Made by a program: the position numbers and the translations under genes. Shown here piece by piece: positions 1-8,736 of a DNA stretch of 46,086 nt. The notes beneath the pieces were generated by a model. It was given only the letters and a program-made list of their open reading frames with translations. It ran no database searches and was not told the DNA's origin. Numbering within the stretch: the stretch's first letter is position 1; every line of letters starts with the position of its first letter. Source of the DNA: Candidatus Saganbacteria bacterium (GTDB lineage: Bacteria > Margulisbacteria > WOR-1 > XYC2-FULL-46-14). The stretch spans positions 1-46,086 of the forward strand of contig JABMQY010000068.1 in assembly GCA_013202975.1 (NCBI GenBank). Reading direction: 5' to 3'.

Positions 1-43
1 GGATATAGGCTATAGGATATAGAGAATTTACTATAAAATCAGG

Positions 44-110
44 AAAAAGGTGCGAAGCGGTCCGTAGCCACGAGCGTAGCGAGGGCGAAGGACCGACGAA
101 AAATCGGTCA
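44..110 (+). repeat. 67-base dispersed repeat, copy 1
   Basis: Starts AAAAAGGTGCG and ends AAAAATCGGTC, about 85% identical to 30453-30519. It includes GACCGA pairing with TCGGTC. A TATAGG-type repeat (1-25) lies just before it. Positions 1-174 hold no gene, only such repeats. Confidence 0.75.
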
Positions 111-174
111 CTTTTTGGGAAAACACGGAAGGTGGAGACAGGCACAGAATGCCACGGAAACTCGCGACTTTTCC

Positions 175-1077
175 CTACTTGCCTGAAAGACCCAGACGAT
201 AACTATATTCTTCCAGCAGATATTGATAAAATTTAGATGATTTTGCTCTCTTTGTGATTTTTTTCAATAGATTCGGCCGTTTTTTTATATAATTATAAAC
301 AAACATTGCAACTGGATTCATCCCCAAATACATCTTTATCTCAAAATTAGGATGTTTTTTATAGAATATTGCAGCAGATTTTCCCATATTATATTTTCGC
401 TTAACCATATCTGTGTCTGTTACAAAGTGATAGTGATAATTCTTTGCTGACGGAAGATAGAAGAGGGGAACTTTCATCTTATGCAGTCGATAACCCAGCT
501 CAATGTCCTCCCATCCATAGCTCTTAAAATCTTCATCAAACATCCCGGCTTTTATAATTGTTTCTTTTTTGATAGAAAGATTTCCAGATAAGAAATAAGA
601 CCATTTTAATCTTTGTCCAGGCCGCAATCTCTGTTTTATGTACGGTTCAATTTGGTCATTTGGAATTTGGGATTTTGGATTTATTTTGAAGTTTGAGGTT
701 TGATGCTTGAAGTTATATGTGGTTCCTTCAAAGGAAGCATTCTGATTTTCTTGGTGCGCCTTTAAATGCTCCTCGACTAAGTTGGGATCTGCAATCATGT
801 CAGAGTCTGTTAAAAGAATAATTTCCCCTTTTGCTTCCTTAATTCCTCGATTTCGTGCTGCTGTTTTGCCATTATTTTCTTGGCGAATGTAATTTAGGGG
901 GAATGGATGGGGACCGAGGGATTCAATCATTGCATCTGTCCCGTCGTTTGAAAAGCTATCAACAACAATGACCTCAAATTCTGATGGATTTATGGTTTGT
1001 TTGGAAAAAGACTCTAAAACTAGTTTTAGGGGCTCTTTCTGATTGTAGGTGCCGATGATGACCGAGATTTTAATCAT
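175..1077 (-). CDS. GT2 family glycosyltransferase
   Basis: A 300-residue GT-A glycosyltransferase, probably adding a sugar from a nucleotide donor to a surface glycan. The N-terminus has the GT2 start (SVIIGTYNQ), the nucleotide-binding VVDSFSNDGT stretch and a DSD metal-binding motif at residues 91-93. A GWEDIELGYR motif near residue 190 is typical of the acceptor/catalytic region of this subgroup. Residues about 122-141 (NFKHQTSNFKINPKSQIPND) are encoded by a dispersed repeat and look like an in-frame insertion. It is the last gene of the minus-strand run and overlaps its upstream neighbour by 8 bases. The family is secure; the sugar is unknown. Confidence 0.88.
   Translation of the reverse strand: MIKISVIIGTYNQKEPLKLVLESFSKQTINPSEFEVIVVDSFSNDGTDAMIESLGPHPFPLNYIRQENNGKTAARNRGIKEAKGEIILLTDSDMIADPNLVEEHLKAHQENQNASFEGTTYNFKHQTSNFKINPKSQIPNDQIEPYIKQRLRPGQRLKWSYFLSGNLSIKKETIIKAGMFDEDFKSYGWEDIELGYRLHKMKVPLFYLPSAKNYHYHFVTDTDMVKRKYNMGKSAAIFYKKHPNFEIKMYLGMNPVAMFVYNYIKKRPNLLKKITKRAKSSKFYQYLLEEYSYRLGLSGK
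659..712 (+). repeat. GGAATTTGGGA-type word repeat inside a GT2 gene
   Basis: GGAATTTGGGATTTTGG followed by related T/G words encodes the residues NFKINPKSQIPN on the minus strand. It keeps the frame and has the look of an inserted low-complexity element. Confidence 0.65.
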
Positions 1078-1750
1078 AAAATCTATATTTTAACAATGTC
1101 CCAATTGCAGCAAATCCGTCCTTCCAGCTAATTTTCTTCCCTTCACTAAACTCGCGTCCTTTATAGCTAATTGGAACCTCAACGATTCTTAATCCCTGTT
1201 TTAGTATTTTGGCAGTAATCTCCGGCTCAAAATCAAAGCGGTTGGCGTTTAGCTTAAGTCCTTTCATGAATTTTGCAGGAATTAGTTTGTAGCATGTTTC
1301 CATGTCAGTTAATTTTGCGCCGTAGAGCGCGCTGGTAAGAAGTGTTAGTAATTTGTTGCCCCAAAAATGGGTGATTGAAGAAAATTTGTGATCCCCCAAA
1401 AACCTTGATCCATAAACAACATCTGTCTTTTTTTCAATAATCGGATTAATCAGTTTTAAATAGTCGTTTGGATCATATTCCAAATCCGCATCCTGAATAA
1501 TGATATAGTCACCAGTTGCTTTTTTAATCCCTGCTCGAATAGCTGCACCCTTTCCCTGATTGTTGGTCTGAAGAATTACTTCGATATTTGTATCTTTTTG
1601 ATATTGTTTAAAAAGTTCTCGCGTGCCATCGGTGGAGCAGTCATCAATTATTATTAATTCTTTATCAAGATCTACTGCCATTACGCGTTCAACAATCTTT
1701 GAGAGGGTCATTTTTTCATTATAAACCGGCATTATTATTGATAATTTCAT
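1070..1750 (-). CDS. GT2 glycosyltransferase, polyprenyl-phosphate (DPM1/ArnC-like) type
   Basis: A 226-residue GT2 enzyme with the PVYNE start, IIDDCSTDGT nucleotide-binding segment, a QDADLEYDP block (DAD at residues 87-89) and a conserved YGSRF motif. These features and the short length match dolichol/undecaprenyl-phosphate sugar synthases, which load a sugar on a lipid carrier at the inner membrane face. It has no C-terminal membrane helices, as in soluble DPM1-like members. It lies directly downstream of two ArnT/PMT-like transferases that use such lipid-linked sugars, which supports the role by context. The sugar cannot be read from sequence. Confidence 0.87.
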   Translation of the reverse strand: MKLSIIMPVYNEKMTLSKIVERVMAVDLDKELIIIDDCSTDGTRELFKQYQKDTNIEVILQTNNQGKGAAIRAGIKKATGDYIIIQDADLEYDPNDYLKLINPIIEKKTDVVYGSRFLGDHKFSSITHFWGNKLLTLLTSALYGAKLTDMETCYKLIPAKFMKGLKLNANRFDFEPEITAKILKQGLRIVEVPISYKGREFSEGKKISWKDGFAAIGTLLKYRFYD

Positions 1751-3357
1751 TAGTTTGAGAATAACACAAAATTTGATTTTTGGCTAATAATCCTGCTGTT
1801 TTTGAATTCTTTCTGAGCTTCTTGATCTTCGCTAATAATATAAGTCCCGTGATTTTTTAGTGCCTTTACAACTGTTTCTTTATCTCTCGTTTGAATAAAG
1901 TCTTGATTAAGATAAAAACCAGCAAAATGGGCAGAGGAATCAGCTTTGTACAGCACGGGGATACCATCAGACTTTTTGTTTATTATTTGGCAGAACTCTT
2001 TGATCGGATTGGCGCTGGGGAAATATGTATCAATACACGGAATTAGCACGGAATAGGAGACAACACTGAGGATCACGGAGAGGATTATGGCGGTTTTTAG
2101 TTGATTCCTAAACATGAAGATGCTTGAAATGATCATTCCAAGTGTGAAGATGATAATAAATGGAAGCACAATTGGTTGATAGGCTGCTTGTTGGCTTGGG
2201 AAACTTATAATCATGTAAATAGTTCCGATGACGAGGAGTGGGATGATAAGGCCTGCGGTGAGCCATTTTGCTATTGCTATCGGTTTTTTGTATTCTTCTG
2301 CTTTTTCCAAAGCATCGCTTAGGAATTTTGCAATTATTATCGCCAAAGCGGGATAGGCCGGTAGAATATAGCGGCTGATTTTATAGTTGAGCGAAAGCGA
2401 AAAGAAAATAATTATGCCAAGAGCCCAGCTTATGACAAAACGACTCTCTTTGTTTTTTATTTGAGAAAAAATAGCCGGATAGAGAAAGCCTGCCCAGGGC
2501 ACAAATAGGATAAATAATTGCAGAAAATATGAATAAAAATCATACTGCGGGCGGGCTGTGTTTACGGTTGGATCATTGCCAATGCTGTCGGTCGGATGAA
2601 AAAACCTTCCAAGATTAGTTTTTATCATAATGTCGGCAAATGGTTTTCCCAGTATTTTATACTCTGCGATGAACCAGGGGGCAGCTATTGCAAGGAAAAG
2701 GAGGAGTAGTAGGATAAGGCGAAGGTTAAAATGTTTAAAAAACGATTTATTCCAGATTGTATAAACAAATAAAGGGATAAGTACTAGGGGTAATGCAACC
2801 GGGCCCTTGATCAGTAGTGCTAACGCGGTGAAGATAGGAATTAGGAAATAGGCTATAGGATATAGGGGATGGGGGATAGTTTTTTTCTCATATAAAATAA
2901 AACAATAAAATGCAGCGGCGACGAAAAAGGTTAGCGGCATATCTTGCAAGGGCGAGCGCCCGGCATAAAAGAATTGGGCGGTTGTTAGCAGAATTAGGCC
3001 GGACCAGAGCGCTATTTTTTCGTTATATAATTCTTTTGCAATCAGGTAGGTTGTGAGAACAGTAAAAACTCCGATTAAGGAGTGAAAAATGCTTAGCCCA
3101 AATTCATTTATGCCAAAGATCTTCATCCCGACGGCCATAATCCAGTAGAAGAGGGGGGGCTTTGGAACCAGGTCAAGAGGATTCATAAAGCGCAGGGTCA
3201 TCCAGTCGCCGCTATTTATAATATTCTTTGCGATGGCTGCACCATAGGCGGTATCACCGTCAAGTATTGGTGTGCTCCCGATTTTCCAGATAAATAGAAA
3301 TAGTGATAATGCCGCAAGCAGAAGCATTGGCAGGTATTTTTTATTAATAAAATTCAT
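1750..3357 (-). CDS. ArnT/PMT-like (GT39/GT83) membrane glycosyltransferase
   Basis: A 535-residue polytopic membrane protein with about a dozen hydrophobic segments. An LDGDTAYGAAIAKNI motif follows the first helix (acidic residues near 34-36), the catalytic loop region of PMT_2/ArnT transferases, which move a sugar from a polyprenyl phosphate to lipid A or a glycan on the outer face of the inner membrane. PKPPLFYW follows near residue 66, also typical. Residues 161-176 are encoded by a TATAGG-type dispersed repeat inside a hydrophobic stretch. The start overlaps the stop of the upstream paralogue by 4 bases. Confidence 0.85.
   Translation of the reverse strand: MNFINKKYLPMLLLAALSLFLFIWKIGSTPILDGDTAYGAAIAKNIINSGDWMTLRFMNPLDLVPKPPLFYWIMAVGMKIFGINEFGLSIFHSLIGVFTVLTTYLIAKELYNEKIALWSGLILLTTAQFFYAGRSPLQDMPLTFFVAAAFYCFILYEKKTIPHPLYPIAYFLIPIFTALALLIKGPVALPLVLIPLFVYTIWNKSFFKHFNLRLILLLLLFLAIAAPWFIAEYKILGKPFADIMIKTNLGRFFHPTDSIGNDPTVNTARPQYDFYSYFLQLFILFVPWAGFLYPAIFSQIKNKESRFVISWALGIIIFFSLSLNYKISRYILPAYPALAIIIAKFLSDALEKAEEYKKPIAIAKWLTAGLIIPLLVIGTIYMIISFPSQQAAYQPIVLPFIIIFTLGMIISSIFMFRNQLKTAIILSVILSVVSYSVLIPCIDTYFPSANPIKEFCQIINKKSDGIPVLYKADSSAHFAGFYLNQDFIQTRDKETVVKALKNHGTYIISEDQEAQKEFKNSRIISQKSNFVLFSN
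2844..2879 (+). repeat. TATAGG-type repeat inside a membrane transferase gene
   Basis: GGCTATAGGATATAGGGGAT-like sequence encodes hydrophobic residues 161-176 on the minus strand without breaking the frame. Confidence 0.7.
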
Positions 3358-4733
3358 GAATTGCCTTTATATCCTTCAAGTATATAGAATTTATTTCTAG
3401 ATATATAGTCTTCAATTAGATATAATTTTACGCCATTAATTTCTGTAATGCTATCAAAATATTCCTTTAAATGCGTATTTTCTGGGCCGAAATATATAAT
3501 TGTTTCTCCTTTTGGGATTTTAGGAGTTCCAAAAATCTCAAACTGTTTTTCGCCCCAGACAGATTCTAATCTAAGTTTTTTGGGTAACAAGTATACAGGG
3601 TTCTTAAGATAAAATTCTAGTTGGGATAGACCGGCATGATTAGCAGCATAGACCTTGAGATTATTGTCTATTTGTTGGGCTATTAGGACCATCCTCTGAT
3701 TCTTTGCATATTCTTTCTGATTTTTTAATATGCCGGGATCAATAAAAAACAATACAGAGAAGATGATCAGATCAAAGACAACTATAAATACTATAAATGA
3801 TACAAAAAATCTACTGCTTTTTTGTGTAGCGTAGTTGATTAGCAGCGGGATGGCTGCGATATAAGCGATCGATGGCCAGTGCGGCCAGATCTTAATTTTA
3901 AGCGAGAGTAAAAAGAAGAGGATTAAAATCGGAGCAGAAAAATAAAACAAGATTTGTTTATCTTTGTAAGCCTTAATTAAGACCGGAATCAGCAGGATTA
4001 GGAAAAAGGGATTGAATTGAAGCAGCTGCTCTCCTACAAATGGCAGGAAATTAACGCCCAAGGTCTCTGTGGTTGTTCTGCCTGCGTGAAATGTGAATGA
4101 TACCCATTGGTGAAGACTGTTCCAGTATATTACTGGGGCAAAAAAGAGCAATGAAAGCACAAAAGCCAGGTGTGGCTCTTTTTTAAACAGCCAGTGCCGG
4201 TGTTCTTTGATCAAAATCAGGCAAAGTGCCAAAGCCGGCCAGAACAGAAACATGCTGTATTTGCACAAAGATCCAAGACCTACCGAGATTGCTAATAGAT
4301 ACCAGGCAGATCTTTTTTCCTCTTTGAGTGCCATAATTAAAAATAATAGGGATAAAGACCAAAAGAAGACCAATGGTATGTCAACGAAGGTTGTAAGCCA
4401 GATAAAGAAAAAGTGCGGGATTATTTGAAATAATACGGCAGACCAGAATGCGACTTTTTCGTTAAATAACTTTTTTGAAATAAAATAGATGGTTGTGCTT
4501 GTGGCTAGGGCAAATAAGGTTGCCGAAAGCCGAAGCAAAAAGAGATTTTCTAATCCCCTGGTGAAGAAAAAATTAATATATGCAATTGCCGGGGGATGAT
4601 CTACGTAGGATAGAGCCAGGTGCTTGCTCCAGAGCCAATAATAGGCTTCATCGGCGGTGATTGGAAAGAGTGAGCCTAAAATTATCCTAAGCAGGGAGAG
4701 GGTGATTAAGATTATCCATAGGATTAATGGCAT
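3354..4733 (-). CDS. ArnT/PMT-like (GT39/GT83) membrane glycosyltransferase, second copy
   Basis: A 459-residue polytopic membrane protein of the PMT_2 family. After the first hydrophobic segment it carries ITADEAYYWLWS followed by YVDHPPAIAY, the acidic and HPP motifs of this family's periplasmic catalytic loop. About ten hydrophobic segments follow and a short soluble C-terminus ends the protein. It is clearly related in plan to the next gene but not a recent duplicate. Adjacent genes abut or overlap, so it is probably co-transcribed. Likely substrate: a polyprenyl-phosphate sugar made by the neighbouring GT2 enzyme (inference). Confidence 0.85.
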   Translation of the reverse strand: MPLILWIILITLSLLRIILGSLFPITADEAYYWLWSKHLALSYVDHPPAIAYINFFFTRGLENLFLLRLSATLFALATSTTIYFISKKLFNEKVAFWSAVLFQIIPHFFFIWLTTFVDIPLVFFWSLSLLFLIMALKEEKRSAWYLLAISVGLGSLCKYSMFLFWPALALCLILIKEHRHWLFKKEPHLAFVLSLLFFAPVIYWNSLHQWVSFTFHAGRTTTETLGVNFLPFVGEQLLQFNPFFLILLIPVLIKAYKDKQILFYFSAPILILFFLLSLKIKIWPHWPSIAYIAAIPLLINYATQKSSRFFVSFIVFIVVFDLIIFSVLFFIDPGILKNQKEYAKNQRMVLIAQQIDNNLKVYAANHAGLSQLEFYLKNPVYLLPKKLRLESVWGEKQFEIFGTPKIPKGETIIYFGPENTHLKEYFDSITEINGVKLYLIEDYISRNKFYILEGYKGNS

Positions 4734-6010
4734 TATAAATATTTCCTCTCTTTAAAGGATTTTGTATAAATATTGATTAGATCTAAATAATTATATTTTT
4801 TTCTTTTGTGTTCAAAAATTAGGAGAGGGGGGATTGGGGCAGAGAATATTGATAATAGACGGGCTAGCTTGATTTTTAATTTTCCGCTATTTCCAACCCA
4901 ATGAATTACATTTATGTCATCTTTCTTAATAATGTTTAAAATATCGGTTAATGAATATCCGGATGGCTTTACGACATGATAACGGTTTGCAAATAATTCT
5001 CGCTGGATATTGTCATCATTAGTCAATATATTGTAAGAAAATCTAATCCAGTCTTCTTTGTTGTGGCTTTTTTGATCCAAAAGGTCCTGAACAGCCAGAA
5101 TAATATCTTCCGGCTGAATTTGTTTAAGACAGTCGTCAAAAAGACATTTAGCCGGCAGGCATTTTTTGCTGCACTTTATCGCTTTTCTTACTATTATATG
5201 CTGAGTTTTCCATGGTCCCCACTCAGTCGGTTTTACAAATTTAGTCGGAAAAATGGCTACAGTCGGGATTTTAAGTGCTGCTGCTATGTGCATCGGTCCG
5301 GTATCTACTCCTATATATATATTGTAGCTGGCAATAGTTGAGATTAGTTCGTTTAAGGTAGTTTTTCCAACCAGATTTTGCGGTTTGTTTTTGCATAACT
5401 TTTGAACGGTTTCAGCCGCAAAAAGCTCCTTGTCTGATCCGGTTAGAATGACCTTTGCTTTATATTTTTTAAAGAGAGAATCGATAACCTTGGCGTATCT
5501 TTCTGGAAGCCAGGCTTTGTTCCCTTTGCCGGTACCCAGGTGGATGCCAACTGTAAAGTCATTGCTTTTGATTTTTTGGGGGAGGGGTATTCTAAGGGGA
5601 GGGGGATCTGAAATATCAATACCCAAAGGTTCTATTAATTTAAGGTTATGCTCTACCTCGTGGGACGAGAGATCGTTCCAGTTTTGTTTTGCTTTTATAT
5701 TATAGAGCCAGCCGATCAGTGGCTTGCTCTGATCTCCGATTCTTTTTGGTATGCCGGCTTTTTTTGCCAGTTGGGCGTATTTTAATTCGTTATAAAAGTG
5801 GATTGATAGATCAAATCCTGCCGGAATTTTGTCACCATCAAAGATTATTTGGTTTATATCTGGATTGTTTTCAAAAATTGCTTCAGTGTATTTATTTATT
5901 AGTATTGCAATGTGAGCATCAGGATATTTTTTTCTCAAAAGGGTAATAGCGGGGGTAATTAGGACACAGTCTCCAATTACGTCTGGGCGAATGATGAGGA
6001 TATTTAGCAT
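4733..6010 (-). CDS. GT9 heptosyltransferase-family protein with C-terminal extension
   Basis: A 425-residue protein. The first about 310 residues are a GT9 (ADP-heptose:LPS heptosyltransferase) fold: LIIRPDVIGDCVLITPAI at the N-terminus, GIHLGTGKGNKAW in the middle and GVDTGPMHIAAAL in the nucleotide-sugar site. Four cysteines follow in the pattern C-x3-C-x4-C-x4-C, repeated in the second GT9 gene of this cluster. The last about 105 residues are an extension I do not recognise; GT9 enzymes are usually 320-360 residues. It heads the distal surface-glycan operon. On the minus strand TGTTACAAT, an extended -10, lies in the gap before the start. Confidence 0.85.
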   Translation of the reverse strand: MLNILIIRPDVIGDCVLITPAITLLRKKYPDAHIAILINKYTEAIFENNPDINQIIFDGDKIPAGFDLSIHFYNELKYAQLAKKAGIPKRIGDQSKPLIGWLYNIKAKQNWNDLSSHEVEHNLKLIEPLGIDISDPPPLRIPLPQKIKSNDFTVGIHLGTGKGNKAWLPERYAKVIDSLFKKYKAKVILTGSDKELFAAETVQKLCKNKPQNLVGKTTLNELISTIASYNIYIGVDTGPMHIAAALKIPTVAIFPTKFVKPTEWGPWKTQHIIVRKAIKCSKKCLPAKCLFDDCLKQIQPEDIILAVQDLLDQKSHNKEDWIRFSYNILTNDDNIQRELFANRYHVVKPSGYSLTDILNIIKKDDINVIHWVGNSGKLKIKLARLLSIFSAPIPPLLIFEHKRKKYNYLDLINIYTKSFKERKYL

Positions 6011-6036
6011 GATTTATGCTGATATTGTAACATATT

Positions 6037-6894
6037 GTGAGAGAAGATAAGAACTGTTACTATAAGAGGGAAATGAGTTTTAGTGCGAAATTAAAAGCCT
6101 TTATTTTAAACGAATACCCTAATTGTGAAATTGATCATCTTTTTACTTCTGTTCCTCGTGGGACTTCAAAGATTCCCAATGTTGTTTATCAGACATGGGA
6201 GAGCAATAAGCTGGGGAAAACACACTTTAAGGAATTAAAAAAGTTCAGGGGAATGAATATGGACTACTCGTTTGAATTCTTTGACAACTTGAGAATGGAT
6301 AATTATATGTCGAAATATTATAGGAGCCATAAAATCCATCAGATATATCAGAATGCAAAATTCGGGCCGTTGAAGACAGATATTTTTAGATATTGTATCC
6401 TTTTTGAGCGGGGCGGGATCTATTTTGATATTAACAAGTCGGTTAATATCTCCTTAAGGGATATAATTCAGGATAATGATGAGGCGATTATTTCATTCGA
6501 GCAAAATCCGATTAGAGAATTTATTGATTGGGAGGCGCCAAAGAAAACGAAAAAAATACTCAAGCACCCAGAATTAATCGTTTTAAATTGGGGGTTAGCT
6601 TTTACCAGGGGCCATGTTTTTCTTGCTAAAATAATAGATAATATTGTTAATGATTATAAGAGTTGGAAAATGAAGCGGGTTTCCAATGTGAAAAGTGCCA
6701 TAGTGCAGTTCACTGGACCTCTAATGCTGACCAGATCAATATGGCAGGTGATTGAAGACGATCCGGGCGTTAGCTTTAGGCAAATGGGGATTGATTTCGA
6801 AAGACATGCCGATTTTAATATGCGGGGATCATGGTCAAGATATGCTATTACTGCTTCTTACGCAGAATTTAAGAACAACGTGATTGTTTCATGA
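6037..6894 (+). CDS. GT32-like glycosyltransferase (sugar-binding DXD region)
   Basis: A 285-residue protein with the Gly_transf_sug/GT32 layout: IPNVVYQTWES near residue 47, then GPLKTDIFRYCILFERGGIYFDIN near 110-135, where the DxN/DxD pair binds metal and nucleotide sugar. Relatives (OCH1-like and capsule enzymes) add sugars to surface glycans. The listed start is a GTG with no Shine-Dalgarno; ATG at 6073, preceded closely by AGAGGG, is a serious alternative (273 residues). It is the only plus-strand gene in the glycan cluster and overlaps the convergent RmlD-like gene by 26 bases, suggesting insertion into an ancestral minus-strand operon. Confidence 0.82.
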   Translation: MREDKNCYYKREMSFSAKLKAFILNEYPNCEIDHLFTSVPRGTSKIPNVVYQTWESNKLGKTHFKELKKFRGMNMDYSFEFFDNLRMDNYMSKYYRSHKIHQIYQNAKFGPLKTDIFRYCILFERGGIYFDINKSVNISLRDIIQDNDEAIISFEQNPIREFIDWEAPKKTKKILKHPELIVLNWGLAFTRGHVFLAKIIDNIVNDYKSWKMKRVSNVKSAIVQFTGPLMLTRSIWQVIEDDPGVSFRQMGIDFERHADFNMRGSWSRYAITASYAEFKNNVIVS

Positions 6895-7762
6895 AAGTTA
6901 AGCCTTCTTCTAACCTCATGGGGTTAATACTTAATTGCTCTTGCATTTTATCTGTTTTATATGAAGTGTCTTTTGGTCTTTTGACTAGTTCGTTGAAAAA
7001 TCCTTGCTTTACCGGTTTAATTAAACGTTGATTTAGATCAAAAATCTCTGCTGCCTTTTTTATCAAATCATAAATGCTTACTATTTCACTTCCAGCTACA
7101 TTGTAGGTATCATATTTATTACTATAGATAATCTTCCATATTACTTTGGCGCAACTCCCAACAAATAATGGGTTAGAAAAGACATCGTCGTAAACATTGA
7201 TTATTTCGCCCTTAGCTAATTTGGATAGTGCAAAAGTTACAATATTTCCTCTTTCAAATGAGTTGGGCCACCCGTACATTAGGATTGGTCGAACGATTGA
7301 ATGTGTCGTCTTTGATGTTTTTGCTACCTTTTCACTCTCTAGCTTGGTCTCCCCATAATAATTTACTGGCTTTGCAATATCATCTTCAGCATAAGGGGCA
7401 TGTTCACCATCATAAATTCCATTTGAAGAGATGTGGATTAATTTTACGCCAAATTTTTCGCAGAGCTGACAGATGTTTTTGGTTCCGCCTACATTGATTT
7501 CCCATGTTTTTTCTCTGTTTTTCTCGGCAAAATCAGGACTGCCAATACTGGCTGCATGAATAACTACATCCAGCTTAAATTCTTGAAATAAGCGAGTGTA
7601 GCTGGCTATATCCATTACATCTGAAACCACATATTTAATGTGTGAAGTTGATGGGATATCAAAATTACCAAGGTAAGTAGCAATGATTTGGTCATTCTTC
7701 CCACTTTGTTCGATCAGTGCTTTTCCTAGAAGTCCGGATGCTCCGGTGATTAAGATTTTCAT
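6869..7762 (-). CDS. RmlD-like NAD(P)-dependent sugar reductase (extended SDR)
   Basis: A 297-residue extended short-chain dehydrogenase/reductase resembling dTDP-4-dehydrorhamnose reductase. The N-terminus has the GASGLLG dinucleotide-binding loop. HAASIGSPDFAE near residue 70 matches the NAA.T.VD.AE region of RmlD. SSNGIYDG is followed by YGETKLESEK, the YxxxK catalytic pair. RmlD makes dTDP-L-rhamnose for surface glycans, which fits the cluster, but rmlABC are not in the window, so another 4-keto-sugar substrate is possible. It overlaps the upstream GT9 gene by 4 bases. Confidence 0.83.
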   Translation of the reverse strand: MKILITGASGLLGKALIEQSGKNDQIIATYLGNFDIPSTSHIKYVVSDVMDIASYTRLFQEFKLDVVIHAASIGSPDFAEKNREKTWEINVGGTKNICQLCEKFGVKLIHISSNGIYDGEHAPYAEDDIAKPVNYYGETKLESEKVAKTSKTTHSIVRPILMYGWPNSFERGNIVTFALSKLAKGEIINVYDDVFSNPLFVGSCAKVIWKIIYSNKYDTYNVAGSEIVSIYDLIKKAAEIFDLNQRLIKPVKQGFFNELVKRPKDTSYKTDKMQEQLSINPMRLEEGLTFMKQSRCS

Positions 7763-8736
7763 TTTAGTAGTTTTATTGCCTTTGCAACAATGCTATTTAA
7801 ATCTACGCCATCGCTACAATATTCAAACTCACATTCTCGGTGTGAGCATTTGATAGGGCAGTTGTGCTTGCTAATTATGATAGCATTTTTGGTTTTCCAG
7901 GGTAACCAGCGTTTTTCATTAACATCTTTCGCAGTATAGATTGCAATAGTTGGAATTTGAAAGGCCGAAGCAATATGGAGTGGACCGGAGTCGACTCCAA
8001 CAAATAATTTTAATTTTTTAATCAGTGCAAATAATTCAGAAAGGCTTAATTGATCGACATAACTAATAATTGAGTTGTTGAGTAGTGGTTTCATCTCTTG
8101 GAATGTTTGAGCCTCTCTTTTTCCTCCAAGCAAACAAACTGATAAACCGAGTTCTTGATCAAGCTTGGTTGCAATCTGGGCATACTTTTTTGCTGTCAAG
8201 CTTTTATTCCCTCCTCCGGTTCCAATATGCAGGCCAATTACAGCAGTACTGTCGCTTTCTTGATTACTTACAAGCTTGTAGGGGGAAGTGATCTTTGAAA
8301 TCCCCAAAGGTTTGAGTAATTGTCCGTGTAGTTCGACTTGATGTAGGTTTTGATCGGATGAATCTAGCCAAACTCCTCGATTATAGGTCCAGCCGTATAG
8401 AAGCCTGCTTTTATCCCCGATACGATTTGGAATTCCTGCAAAAAGGCAGGCCAGGGCATGAAGGGGGCGAGGATTATCTTCTAGTACTATGGCCAGATCA
8501 AATTTGCCTTCTTTAATTTTCATAACTAGGCTCCAAAAACCTTCTTTTTTATCTATCAGAATATATCCGGCTACTTCATTATTATTTATTGTGATTTCTT
8601 GCATCGGATTTTGTAATAAAAGGTATATAGCTGATTGAGGAAACTTTTTTTTGATTTCAGAAACTAGGGGAGTTAGGAGAAGGGTGTCTCCCATCATTTC
8701 AGGACGGACTAAGAGTATTTTTCTAGGGTTTTTCAT
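7759..8736 (-). CDS. GT9 heptosyltransferase-family protein
   Basis: A 325-residue GT9 enzyme: ILLVRPEMMGDTLLLTPLV at the N-terminus, GLHIGTGGGNKS mid-protein and GVDSGPLHIASA in the donor site. It ends with the same four-cysteine pattern (C-x3-C-x4-C-x4-C) as the other GT9 gene here. I chose the ATG at 8736 over a further upstream in-frame ATG (8814) because family homology starts there, AAAGAGA lies just upstream, and the longer form would overlap the GT4 gene by about 90 bases. Probably transfers a heptose or related sugar to the lipopolysaccharide core. Co-transcribed with its neighbours. Confidence 0.86.
   Translation of the reverse strand: MKNPRKILLVRPEMMGDTLLLTPLVSEIKKKFPQSAIYLLLQNPMQEITINNNEVAGYILIDKKEGFWSLVMKIKEGKFDLAIVLEDNPRPLHALACLFAGIPNRIGDKSRLLYGWTYNRGVWLDSSDQNLHQVELHGQLLKPLGISKITSPYKLVSNQESDSTAVIGLHIGTGGGNKSLTAKKYAQIATKLDQELGLSVCLLGGKREAQTFQEMKPLLNNSIISYVDQLSLSELFALIKKLKLFVGVDSGPLHIASAFQIPTIAIYTAKDVNEKRWLPWKTKNAIIISKHNCPIKCSHRECEFEYCSDGVDLNSIVAKAIKLLK

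Noticed and set aside
6073-6894. Fixing the GT32 start at ATG 6073
   Set aside because: AGAGGG is only 2 bases from this ATG, and the upstream GTG has no ribosome site, so neither is decisive; I kept the longer frame and noted the alternative.
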